DNA of 64,000 nucleotides, taken from assembly GCA_037039925.1 (NCBI GenBank), contig JAXRKP010001366.1, forward strand, positions 53,501 through 117,500, given 5' to 3'. Origin of the DNA: Doris montereyensis (lineage: Eukaryota > Mollusca > Gastropoda > Nudibranchia > Dorididae). Made by a program: the position numbers and the translations under genes. Below are positions 11,787-24,300 of this stretch, piece after piece (positions within the stretch are counted from its first letter, which is position 1; each line of letters opens with the position of its first letter). The notes under the pieces are model-generated. The model was given only the letters and a program-made list of their open reading frames with translations. It was not told the origin of the DNA and searched no databases.

Positions 11787-12420
11787 CGTTTGGCACTAGA
11801 ACCAAAACGCCGATGATACCAGCACACAGAGTCGTCTGTATGACTGGGTGATGACTGACGCCACTCGAGTAGTGGTTGCGGTTGCATACACTTTAGGTTC
11901 GGCATTCAGCGAGTTAAATAGGTTGTCGGCTTCCGATGCCAACGCTCTATAGTTCTCGATGTTAGTCGAGTTGGCTAGAAACTCGGATGTTCTCAGGCCG
12001 TTGTCGCAAGAACAAGTGTCAGAAAAGGAAGCATGGTTTGTGGCTTCCCAGTAGACTCAGCATTGAAGCCATGAGTTCGGACGGTTTACGATCACCTAAA
12101 ACTCGAACGTCGAGAAGTGCCGAAGCTCGCTCTGTCTCGAAGAGGTCGAAAGCTGACGTTAGGAAAGTTTTTATAGTTCCATACTTGTTATCAGCGGGTG
12201 GGTCGCTGATGACTGATAATGCTCTTGATGCTGTGTTGGCATCCAACACTGAGACGACATGATAATATTTCGTCTCATCAGACTTGATTCTACAAAGTGA
12301 AAACTGAGCTTCAGTCTGAGCAAACCAGGCTGATGGGCAGCTAGTCCAGAAAGTTGGGAGCTTGATTGCTACGAAGTATAAAGACATGATTAATTGTTGA
12401 TATTGTAGATTTAGAATATC
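11780..12420 (-). pseudogene. Gypsy gag (capsid and zinc-knuckle remnant)
   Basis: The minus strand carries LPTFWTSCPSAWFAQTEAQF and KYYHVVSVLD, typical of invertebrate Gypsy Gag, then a single CCHC-like stretch CWYHRRFGSSAKRC near 11790-11830. The frame is broken between capsid and knuckle around 12020. Confidence 0.75.
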
Positions 12421-12462
12421 AAGGGATATTATAACGTAAATATTTCTTACCGGGGTCACCAA

Positions 12463-12662
12463 TATAGCAAGCTCGAAGGACACACAACAGAAAGCATTTA
12501 GAATATAAAATCAACTTTATTTAAGCATTCAGTTGATACAAGTGAGCCAGACGGTAGACCGGATAAGCGACTGCTCAGAAGTAAACAAACACGGGAAACA
12601 GAGAGGGTCAAGTTCACTGGTGTCAGTTCTTGATTGTGTCCCATGTAATATTAGTTTCCACA
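12463..12662 (-). repeat. 5' LTR of the Gypsy-like element
   Basis: Begins TATAGCAAGCTCG and ends TTAGTTTCCACA on the plus strand. The inner terminal base has changed (TA for TG). Partner of 9423-9622. Confidence 0.9.
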
Positions 12663-12666
12663 AATT

Positions 12667-13199
12667 GAAAGTATCAGTAGTGTTGTAACAGTCACTTCCT
12701 AATCGTTTTTCTATCAATCTAGAAGATCAAGATGCTGTTAACTTTTTTTACTTTTAGATCTATTTTTTTCTTTCTAGATTGAATCAAATATCTCTAGATT
12801 CGCTTAGAGATGTGTAGAAGACCATTGCCATTATCTTTGCTCCTTGATCCACATTGGAAGGATTTCCATAGATGTCAAACACATCCAAGGGACATAAAGA
12901 AAACTGAGAGAAAAAATTGGGGTAGAGTTCCATAGTTAGATGGGTTGTCAGGGATAGTGATAGAATGTTAAAATAAGGATAAAGCTGTAGGTAGATATCA
13001 TGATAGACGCTTTGTGCACTTGTGACAATAAAAGCGTGATGATGTTGGTCGTAATTGTAACAAAATTCTGAGTGCATAAACATTGAAGTAAAGGAAGGAC
13101 ACACACTATCAGCATCCCTGACCCTGCTATCACCCCCTCCTCCCCCCGACCTGCCCCTTGGCTAGGTCCCAACCATGGAACTCCTCCCAAAAGTCGGGG
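12667..13199. other. Intergenic, no recognised feature
   Basis: AT-rich non-coding sequence with a C-rich patch at 13130-13150. Open frames are short and show no family similarity. Confidence 0.4.
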
Positions 13200-13345
13200 T
13201 TAAGAAGAGAAGAGTTATTACCAGTGGCTGCAGTGTTTCATGCCTGGTCTGCCATTTTCACCAATCAGATTTGGTGTGAGACACTTTATTTGAACACAAG
13301 CAGTTGAAATGTCACTGACGATGGTCAGTGTGACATATCAATCGG
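13200..13345 (-). repeat. Dispersed repeat (family 4), inverted copy
   Basis: Complement of the 4130-4335 repeat. Shared motifs include TTGAACACAAGCAG, GTCACTGAC and GGTCAGTGTGACATAT. Confidence 0.5.
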
Positions 13346-13654
13346 TAGTGGTATATTTGAGATGTAACATGTGTGAGACAGAATAGGAAACATAACATCA
13401 CCATGTGGACTGATTGCAGAGAGAATGTTTAATTCTTCATAGTTGTTTTCCTTATAAATATATTATGTAAAGTACCGTATCGGATACTGGTATTAACTGG
13501 GCAATCTAAATAAAGAAACAACATATACCACAGTAACTTAAGTTGATTTGACAGCATGTAACTTTCGTTTGCTTATATGACCATATTTCTAAAAGTGAAA
13601 CTTAGTACAGTTATCTCTTTTTTTGCAAAATAATTTGCATTTCACTGCTTATTC

Positions 13655-14345
13655 TATAATATAAAGCTGTACGTCTCTAACTTTGACCGCTTATAACTCA
13701 AGAACCACTGTATCCACAACCGCCATATTTCACATGTAGATTTCAAATAGCCTACAAGGTTCTTATCGAATACACCCTTGGATCAAATCAGTATTTTAAT
13801 TGATTGGTAAATTATTGTTCTGCCTGCGATCCACAAAACTTTTTATTGTAATTGTTCATTGTTACTCATTCCTTCATTTTCAGTTATTAAATCTGCAATG
13901 AAAAGCCCACCTAGCCTAAAGTATCGAATACACCGGTACTTGATATCACCCTGCACCCAATAACCTATTGAGTAGTTCATTGTTGAAAAAAAGGAATGTG
14001 GTAAAAGAGTAATCATAATCATCATTACCTACGGGCATGCTTGTGTATCAAACTGTACACATCTCAAAGTTTGACCACTCTGTTCTCAGATAATTTCAAG
14101 TAATCTGCCTGCTTTAGGTTCTTAGTGAATAAACTCTTGGGTTAAATCAGTATTTAAATTGATTGGAAAAAGATTGTTTTGCCAGCGATCCACAAAACTT
14201 TTATTGTTAATTTTACTCATTCCTTCATTTTCTGTCATTAGATCTGTAAATATGTAATGAAGAGCTTGCCTAATTTAAGTATCAAATACTGTAACAGTAT
14301 TTGACATCACCCTGCACCCGGTAACCTGTTTATAGTTTTATGTTT
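13655..14345 (+). repeat. Dispersed repeat family 5, two tandem copies
   Basis: 13655-13990 and 14030-14345 share the order AACTTTGACC, TCAAATAGCC-like, GGTTCTTA, GATCAAATCAGTATTT, GCCTGCGATCCACAAAACTTT, CATTCCTTCATTTTC and GATATCACCCTGCACC. A third copy is at 18080-18405. The ATATAAAGCTGTACGTCT start resembles Helitron-type repeats of molluscs, an unproven link. Confidence 0.6.
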
Positions 14346-15328
14346 ACTAGATCTAATTTCTAGTCATTATAATAAAATGCCTGTATAACTTCAGTATTGA
14401 GTGCTACTTTGATCTTATTATCATACTTGATATCGCCTACAACTGATACAGTGGTTTCTGAGTTAACCACAGTCAAAGTGCAATATATAGAGAAATCATT
14501 ATCCAACATTATTTACGGGTATCCTTGTGCTATATTATATCAGATTTACATTTCTTAAAATCTACATATCCCTGAAGGCTAGACACACCCCCCCCCCTTC
14601 CCCCCCCATCTACACCCTTGATTGAAGTACGAGATTCCACTTTACTGGGGACGGTTTCAGTCATCAGCTTCACCTAGCAATCATCGTCATTTGAGATAAT
14701 CTTCAACGGTTTTCATGTCCATGTCATTGTTCTTCCTGATCCAATGAAGCTGAGGTAGCTGATGTGTATGGTTTTCCTCTTGCTGAGCTTATTATCTATG
14801 CTAGCTCCTAGAGTATTTGGTTATGCCTCCAAGTGTATCAACCCTGTGTTAAGGTAGTTTTGCATTAGCTAAGAGCATCTCAAACATTTTACTTGTTTGT
14901 TATACATATATATATATAATAGGCAAGTTACGTTGTTTTGTTCCGTCCCGCTTAACCAGATTTACATGTGATGGAAAGAAGTCATATACTGTTCCGATTA
15001 CGAAACTTATCCTTGATGACACCATCTACCCGTAGATGACATCTTTCCATTAACCTCAATCATTAGAGCCTAGCTTTTCCTTCCTAAAAATAATTGATCA
15101 CATCAAAAGACGGTTGTATGACATGGAATATTCTTAAAACCCAGTTGTCAAATTTTCTAGCCATTGCATACTTTGTTTCTATTTTTGCTGTCTTTTTTCA
15201 TTTCTCTGTTTTAAAAAAATAAATATATATAATCATATTCCTGAGCTTTCTTGTTGCTTATAGGTTGAAAAGCTTTTGGCCCCAATAAAAATCACAGCCT
15301 TGACACATTCAATCAAGCAGCTTTTGAA
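14346..15328. other. SERINC upstream region
   Basis: Holds a degraded piece of repeat family 5 (14380-14460), a C-rich run (14588-14608) and TA repeats (14905-14920). The SERINC 5' UTR and promoter should lie here; no TATA box or start site can be fixed. A possible 5' UTR acceptor (gcttatag) ends at 15263. Confidence 0.35.
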
Positions 15329-15349
15329 ATGGGATGCTGTACATCACAG
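15329..15349 (+). CDS. SERINC: SERINC exon 1 (start codon)
   Basis: ATG in tttgaaATGG context encodes MGCCTSQ and ends in phase 0 at donor gtaggc, which joins in phase to IACCCGS of exon 2. No other upstream ATG in phase was found. Gly2 with Ser6 fits the N-myristoylation pattern. Confidence 0.72.
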
Positions 15350-18300
15350 GTAGGCTTGGTCTTATCTTTATTCTCACTGTCTTGCCATTATTTGTAATTA
15401 TTACTAATAGGATACATTGGGTAAATAACAACGAAAGGAAACAAAATAATGCAGTACTTAAATCTGTGCAGTGGGCAGGTGCTTGCATACTGGGAAAGGC
15501 CCCAGGAGCAGACCAAATTTATCTAGTAATGATTAAAAACCAAGGGAGAAAGGCAGGTAAACTTCCTCCTGAAATACTCCAACAAGCAGGGAAATCAAAA
15601 CAGGTACCCTGTGACTGGAAAAAAGGAATGATAGTACCAATATACAATAAAGGATGAACTATGGAATGCTTAAACTACAGAGGGATATCACTGCTGAGCG
15701 AACCAGGAAAAGTGTATGCCAGGATACTAAATATGAGACTGAGAAAAAGAGTAGAAGATCAGATTGAAGAACATCAGAGTGGAGTCAGACCAGGGAGAAG
15801 TGTACATGACTACATATTTACAATTAGACAAACAATATAAAAATTCCTTGAAAGAGATATTGATATGCACCTCTGTTTTTATTGACTTAGAAAAGGCATT
15901 TGACATTGTGAGGAGAGATGATGTATGGCATTCTTTAAAGGAGCATAATGTAGAGCAAAATTTGATAGAAAATATTAAAAGTTTTTACAATAAACCAATA
16001 TGTGCAGTGAGAGTAGCTGGAGTTGTATCTAGAGAATTTGAAGTAGATATAGGAATTAAACAGGCCTGTATTTTGAGCCCTCTTTTGTTTATCACATTTA
16101 TGGATTCAGTCACAAAGGCATCATCAAAAATGAAGAAAATTAGTGTAGGTATGTGAAAACTCAAGCCAATCAATCTATCAATGTTTTCATTTGTCGATGA
16201 TTTAGCTATATTTGGAAAATAAAAAACAATTTTTTTCAATATAACATCAACAGGCTGAATAATGAAGTAGAAAACAGAAGATTGAAAGTCAAGGCAAAGA
16301 AAACTAAAGAAATACTATAACTAGGAAAGCTAAAACACAAAACCTTAAACTGGACAGAGAGAAATTAAAACAAGTTCAAAACTACAATTACCAAGGCGTA
16401 AATGATTACCTCAGAAGGAAAACTAAGAGAAGAAATCAGCCAGAGAATCCAAAGGAAATGTCAATATATAACCATTTAGGAAAGGTATTTGTAGGGGAAC
16501 AAGAATTGTGAACAGAAACCAAAATGACAGTATACAACACATTTTATTGTCCTACTCTTCTATATGGCAGTGAAACCTGGATCTTAGACAGTAGGGAATA
16601 CAGTAGAGTACAGGCAGCTGAAATGAAATATCTCAGAAGAGTTGTAGAAAACTCAAAGAGACAGAATCAGAAACACAACAATAAGAGAACAAGCCGAGGC
16701 TAATGGCTTTAACACAAAGATAGAAATAAATCAACTCAAGTGGTTTGAGCATGTAAACAAAATGAATGAAAAGAGAATAGCTAGATCAGTATACAATGCT
16801 AAGACACAAGGTAAAAGACCAAAAGGTAGACCTCAAAGAAAGTGGGATGAATATAAAAGAGGCACTAAAACAAAGAGACTTAGCCTTCACCAAAGGAAAC
16901 AGAAAATGTCAGGACAAAGTAGCGTGAGAAAAAATCATTTCGAGTACTTAAACCAATATACCAGATGGTAAAACGGAAACTCATGAGAAAAGAAAGAAAA
17001 TCTTTTTTTCATTATGTTTATTTTGATTTTTGAAAATGTACCAGTCCTGGAATGATGTTTCCCCTAATTCCTTAGTTTGGCAGGTGAAAGAAAGGAGAGT
17101 GAAACCAATGTTTTAGATTGATAATATTTGTTTTGTTCCATATTTCACAATTAAAATAGTACAAGGATACATTAGAGAAGAAGGGATGCTTAAAGTCGTT
17201 TAAAGGCTTGTCCAAGGACTCGGTAGTCCAGAGGTAAGGTGTCGGCTTCTCAACCAAAAGGTAGTGGGTTTGAGTCTCAACGGTTGAAAAATTGCTCTTT
17301 TTATTCAAGCAAAATGTACATCCCTAGTCCCATCGGAGACTGACAATAAAAAAGGAGGTCCCATGTGCAGATCACAACACTCTGTGTACGTTAAAGATTC
17401 CTTGGTTATACAGAACAGTCCAGACAAAATTAAAAATCCTACCAAAATCCCTGAGATCACCTTAGTTGCGGATGTGGGTAATTCAAATCAAATCAAACGG
17501 TTTATTCAAAATTATGTCTGATAACGGATATTATAACCACTAGTGACAAATAATTGTGGCTGTGACTGAAGACTGACAAAAATCTATGTTCAGGTTCCTA
17601 GATACCATAAGCACCAGTAAGATTTATGATAGGCAACTCATTCTTTGGCTACTCGCACACTCATATACACTGTTACATAAATATATATATATATATGCAA
17701 AACATCGCACACACTCGTAAATGACCTAATGTTATAAAATTCAGGGCTCATTAAATCAGGTACAATAGTTAATTTCTAACAAAATTCCACTTTTATTAGT
17801 CATTTGCACCTGGGTAGGGTGGGGAAAATGCGTGTTAAGAGTCTTTCCCAAGGCACACAACATCGGATCTGGCTTTGCTAGGATTCAAACTCAGGACTTC
17901 ATGATTCCCTGTCCGGCAGCCCAACCGCTCGGCCACCGACGCCACACCATGCACTTTATAATCTTACTTATTAATCATTATTACATTTAGTGATATTATT
18001 ATTAAATATTTATTATTTGTTTTACCATGTTAGGTATTTTCTAAAAGATTTCCTCTGCGTATTGCATAATTTTACATTCATCTATATATATAAAGCTGAC
18101 TGTCTGTAACTTTGATTTCTGTGAACTCAGGTACCACTGCGCCCAGGACCATCGTATTTCACATTTACTTTTAAATAGCATATTTTAGGTTCTTATTGTA
18201 ATAATTATTTTAACCAAAACAGTTTTTGAATTTACTAATTCAAAATTGTTTGCCTGCGATCAAGGACATTTTTATTGTTACTTATCATTCATAGATTTCC

Positions 18301-21300
18301 TGTCATTACAATCAAACACCCACGTAAACTCAGTATCAAGTACTGACTCATTATGATAATTGTACTTGATATCACCCATACTCAGTACGTACACTGGGTT
18401 TAAAGTCCAAGAGAGCTTTATTGTAAAGATAAATCATAATCTTCCATTGGCAAGTCATGGTTGCATATAAATATTTAAAAGAAATTCTCTGAGTTAAACA
18501 AATATGATTTTTTAAGTACAAAGTTCATTGAGTAAAAGATACAATTCACATAAAAAATCGTTGCAATTGAATTCTTAAGGAAAGAACCAAAGTGCCTTGA
18601 AAATGTCTTTTAAAACTGAACAACAATAAAATGTACCATATTCTCAGCTCCTGTTAGACATTCATTGTTTTATTCCTCTGTTTAAAATGATTTTCCAATT
18701 CACCATGGTTGACTGCCATTGAAATTTTTCACCTTTTCTTCCTATTTTGCAAGCCTTACTTACATGCAATCATTGTCTATTGTGTCTCTTTCCATACTTT
18801 TCAACTTTCTGCGAAACCACAATGAAAGTGCTAACCATTTATTTATTCTAGACACTTTTCAGGATCAGCCACATTGCATTTTTTTTTTTTTTACATTTTA
18901 TTTATTTTATTTTGTTTTTGATTGGATCATTAATGTTTAAATCCATTTAGACTCAAGGGGTGTCACCAGTTTTTATTCAGTCAACCATGCTTTTTCTCTG
19001 AAGGTGAAATAGACCTAGAATGATTATTCTAGGAACAGAAAGGATTCACAGTTCTTTACCTTATCTCCAGATTGCCTGTTGCTGTGGCTCGGCATCATGT
19101 GCGCTTTGTTGTGGGTTTTTGCGTCCCATCAACGAGTCGACCGGCACGTTGGATTATGTACACCATTTTCTTGACTTTTACCTTCATAGTCCAGTGTGTC
19201 ATGCTTGCACCTCAAGTTCAAGAACAGATAAAAGAGAATGTGAGTCACACTTTCTTCTTTTTTGATTTTGTTAGCTTATGTCATTACAAAACACAAAACA
19301 GGATCAGGATTGTTGAAGTCTTGATATAACATTGGAACAATTTGATTGCAGGTCACAAAGATGAACCAGTGATGAATCTAACAGTTCTCTCTAAAGCATT
19401 TAAAGATTTTATGAGAATGGTGATGTTGAGGGCATCACTGGCTAAAGCGCTCTATGGCTCTATATGAAGCTGAGATAGAAACTAGTTGGAAAGGCTTATC
19501 AGGAAATAAAGACAGAAAGCGGCTGTTTGTTTTTACAAGGAAATAGGATTCATGAATTTATCCTTCATTAAAGAATAATATTTATTCAGTTAAGAGTTTC
19601 ATACAATTGAGCTTTTTTCCCTACATAATATGCGCATTTTATGTTGAAATGAAAATTTCCTCTGTATCTTGTCTAGCATTATCGTATTTTGACAACGATC
19701 CAGATCTGACCGTTTGCCTCCATTGAATACATTTTTCAAAGATGTATGTCGTGCACAAGGTAAAACGATTTGATTTGGTCAACAAAATTCAACAAACAAT
19801 GACTTCCAAAATATTCTGCCCAACAGATATTAGACATTTCAGAGGTATGCTTGAAGTCTTTCTCGGAAGATACCTGTGTCTCATTCGTTGGTCATGAAGC
19901 TGTTTATCGACTTACCCTGGCTTTGGTGACGTTTTCCTTCATTCTCATGGTACTCACAATGTTTGTTCCATCAAGCAATCATTGGCGTGCTAGTATACAC
20001 AATGGGTAAGTGGGGAGAGGATTTCTGTTCTTTTGTCTGATGAAGGGATGGAAATTTATGTCTGTTGTCTTGGTAATGTTGTATTCTAGTGTCCAACAGC
20101 ACTTAGTCAAAAACAACACCAATGCCCTGTTGTCCAATAAAGGTTTAAAAGCTTGCACAAAAAAAGGCATAAAGACTTTGTTCTGCTATCTGACAAAGCA
20201 TTAAATGCATTATTCTATAGTTTGAAAAAGCATTTTAAAAGTACATTGTTGTATTGGCTGTCAAAGCAGTTAAACACATTATTCTATTGTTTGACAAAGG
20301 GGTATACATTATTCTATCATCTGACAAAGGGTTAAATACATCATTCTATTTCTAACAAAGCATTGCATATATTATTCTATTTGAAATACATTCATTTTAT
20401 TGTCTGATGAAGTATTAAATAAATTATTCTATAGTCTGACAAAGTTCTAAATACATTCATTCTATTGCCTTTTAAAAGCCAGCCATACACAAGTCAGTGT
20501 GGTCTTAAGATCCAGATTTTATGACCAAACTGAAAAACTAGTGTTGAAATGGACTGAAGATCAGACGCTCACACACAATTGAGATCACATCTTAGGATCA
20601 GTAATCAGTTGACAAAATACCATGGAAGCATGAGTTCAGTGTAGTAGTTACAGCAAAAAGAGTTTGACATGATGATAAAAAAAGGTATTCTTATTCATTT
20701 GCATTACTCACCAAGTCACAACTGGCATGGGAGTGGCCATAAGAAATTCAGTGTAGTAGTTACAGCAAAAAAGTGTTAGACATTGGCAATGAAGGCATGC
20801 ATACCTTGCAAAACCACATATTTTTAAAATAAATAAACATTTTTTTTTACCAGATTGTATAATTTGGTATCAATTTACATTCATATTCGACACCAAACCC
20901 GATTCTACAGTCAGAATACATATTTTTGATTTGACATGCCAGGATTTTGGGCCTGTGGTGGACTGATCTGTGAACTGAAGCAAAACCAATAAGCGCCGCT
21001 TGATTTCTTTTCAGTCCAGATTGGTCGATCTGTTTGAGATGGAATTCAATGAGATTTTGCAATATGCCATGATATCTATCCTCAGTTTGATCTCAAGATA
21101 TAGATCTTAAGATCAAACTAACTAACGTATGGTCAGCTTTAAATGCATTTGTTTTATTGTCTAATAAGTCATTAAATACATCACTCTGAAAAAGCATTAA
21201 ATATGATATTATGTTATCTGATCAAGCATTAAATACATTACTCTGTTCTCTGAGAAAGGGTTGAAAACAAGTTGCATATTCTGAAAAGGGTTAGAATTTT

Positions 21301-24300
21301 ACATTCAGATGCTTGATAACAGATTAAAAGTAAAAAATTGTTTTTGTTTTTGTTTAATGAGGACTTACAAACTTCTGTTCTGTTGTCTTTGTAAAGGGTA
21401 AGACCCAAACTTATGTTCATGATTTGTTTTACTTAGCACAGATCCAACTTTTGTCTGTTCATTCTAGTGTCTTCAATTTCATTGTTTCTTATTCAGTGTC
21501 TATCAGGATCACTCAATGACCAAACAATACTCTTCAAAACACACACACACACACACACACATGTGTATCTAGAGAAAAACGTAGCCTTTGATTCATACAC
21601 TTAACCAGGACCTTTAAAGAAAAGAAATCATTAGAGTATTAGACAAAGTGCAAAGTGTGGCTGTGAACCAAGCAAACGTGAGCATGCATGTCTTTGTATA
21701 ATTTAACTTCCTTGTGAACCTAACAAACTCAAGTGTACTTTTGTGTGTCTGTGTGTGTATATGTACATGTGTGTTTGTGTGCATATATATATGTATGTAT
21801 GTGTGTGTTTGTATGTCTGCATTAGTGTGTGTGTGTGTGTATGTCCTGGTTGTCGGCCAATCCTACTTGGTTTGATCCGCTTCACACATGAGTGGTGTTC
21901 CGACAGAGGGCATCATTCATCAGGTCTTACACATGGCTACTAATTGACATTTGCACTGACTCATATCATGTCTTTTGCTGTAAGACTTATCCTATTTAGA
22001 TGATATTTGTCTAGGGTGGGGTTATTTTGCCCTTGTACCCAATTTTTGTACTTCACTATTTTTCCCTAAATAAAGCTATTTAAATTTAGTAAGACTGGCC
22101 TTATTACATGTCATGTCAATAAGAATAGTAGGGGGTGTTTAGTTATTGGGCTTTCATTTACATACTTTTTTTGTTAACAAATTCGATTTCATGAAACAAA
22201 TTTGCCTTCTTCATCAAACAAAAAACAACAAAACAATCTCCAATGCTTTTGCTTAGATGAGTAAAACAAGTATAATTTACCGGTTTTAACATTGTTAAGG
22301 AAAATGGGGGCTTCTAGTTATTGCCGCCAAATAATAACTTCCTTAAATAGGGTAACATTTCACCTCAATAACGACTTCCTTTTACCAAAGTGGGTGGTTG
22401 GTGGGTGCTCCTGGAAAATCCTACGTCTTTTCTTTCTTTCCCGCATTTATCATTCCTAGCCTGTGATAGACAATGTAATTTCCTTTTGGAAAATTAAATC
22501 ATATCTTATCATATCTTATTATATCTTATCATATTTTATCATATTTTATCATATCTTATCATCTTACTGTTTCCACTTGATTCAATGAAACAAACAAACA
22601 AATTCTTTTGCTAAAACTTAAAAATCTGAAATTCTGAAATATGTGTCTTCTGAAATTCCATTTCTGTACAGTATTATAAAAGATACTTCTTGTATTTGCT
22701 TTTGATGTTGCAGCAAATCTACAAGTTCTACTGCTTTTGCCTATGATGTGTTAACCACTGCTTATTGGATATGATAAGCATGTTTTTAGTTTTGTATTCA
22801 TTTACCCCATTGTCCATTATGTCATTCATTGAGATACAGTTTTGGTTGACACGCTTTTTTTTCTTCATTAAAGCCATGTTTTTATGTTTTTATCTTAAAC
22901 CTGCAGTTACTGGTTGATTAAATTCATCTTTTTATGTGGACTGTATGTCGCAGCCTTTTATATACCATCTGACTTCCGTAAATGTAAGTGGCTTTGCTAT
23001 GTTTTTAGTAATACATAAGTTCTAACTACGAGCTATATTGAAATCCAAAGGAGTTTTTTCAATTTATTAATGACAGGAGTTGATGCAGTATTTGCTGTGT
23101 ATGAAAACCTTTAGAAGCTAACTCATAATGACAATTTGTTGTTACATATATGATAAGTGTGAAGATGATATGTCTGTTTATTTTGATCTTAAAACTATGA
23201 TGAAGTTTTCATTCGTTTTGAAAGTTTTGTTGTCTTTTCTTTTGTCATTGTTATGGCATGAACAAGTAAAGGTATACACCTAATGTTACAAATTATACGC
23301 AACTTGTGAAAAGAGCATAAAGAAATTACAGACATACACTTCCTCCACCGATAGACTAGCCTGCTCCAATTCAGTCTATCATCAGTGTATATAAAAAGTA
23401 AGATGAAGCAAGTCCTATACTCAGAGTTGAGTGCAGGATAATCATGAAAAGAGTCCAGATTTTTCTATGGATATAGCATAATGTAAAAAGTAAAGTTCCT
23501 TCAAGGCCCTTAAGGCCTATATAGCCGGAGCGTATCCGGTTTCTATAGCGTGAAGCAGAACAAATGACAATAATCACCTCCTAGCCAGAATGCTAGTCTG
23601 ACGCAGATTTTTACTCCCAAGCTAGTGCTTGTACCCATTTGCACCTGGGTAGAGTGGGAAAAATGCGTGTTACGTGTCTTTACCAAGGAACACAACGTCG
23701 GCCCTGGTTTTTCAATAGCCTCCTCCTCTGTTCTGTGCCACAACTCAACATTGCTTATTATTTCTGGCCAATGGATGCCCGATATGTTCCTTAGACATTA
23801 AATTTGTTTACGAATGTGAGAAAATTTTTGGCTATTGTTTTGTTCATTCTCCATGTTTCCACCCCATATAAAAGTACTGTCTTCATATTTGATTTGACAA
23901 TTTTTAGTTTTGTCCCTGTTGATATTTCCTTTTTCCATAAGTTTCTGAGCTGGTGAAAAGCTTTCCTTTACAATCATCTTTATTTCTTCAGCTTTCGCAT
24001 CAATGTGATTTAACCATTTTCTTTACTGTGAAATGCTTCAAGCTTTGTGTTTGAAAACAAAAGGGTTTAATAAATTTCCATATTAATCCTGAGAGTTTTT
24101 GTTTTAGATATCATCAAAACTCAAATTACTTTTCTTTTCACATTTTTTCATCATCAGATTGGATGTATGTAGGACTAGTGGGTGGCACGCTATTCATCAT
24201 TTTACAGCTAGTTATGTTAGTGGACTTTAGTCATGCATGGAATGCCTCATGGTAAGAACTGGAAGTGACTAGAGCATAAGTAAGCTCAATTACTTCTAAA

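Larger units (their letters stand above)
9423..12662 (-). mobile_element. Gypsy-like LTR retrotransposon, internally deleted
   Basis: The element reads on the minus strand and is bounded by two 200-bp LTRs (9423-9622 and 12463-12662). A 4-bp AATT duplication flanks it (9419-9422 and 12663-12666). Next to the 3' LTR is a purine tract (complement of GGCCCCCCCAAAGGC, 9624-9638). Next to the 5' LTR is a TGGTGACCCCGG-like primer-binding site (complement near 12450-12461). Gag, protease, the start of RT and integrase are recognisable with frame breaks. Most of RT and RNase H are missing at a junction near 10990-11003. The LTRs differ at about 16 sites by eye, so this is an old insertion. Confidence 0.88.
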
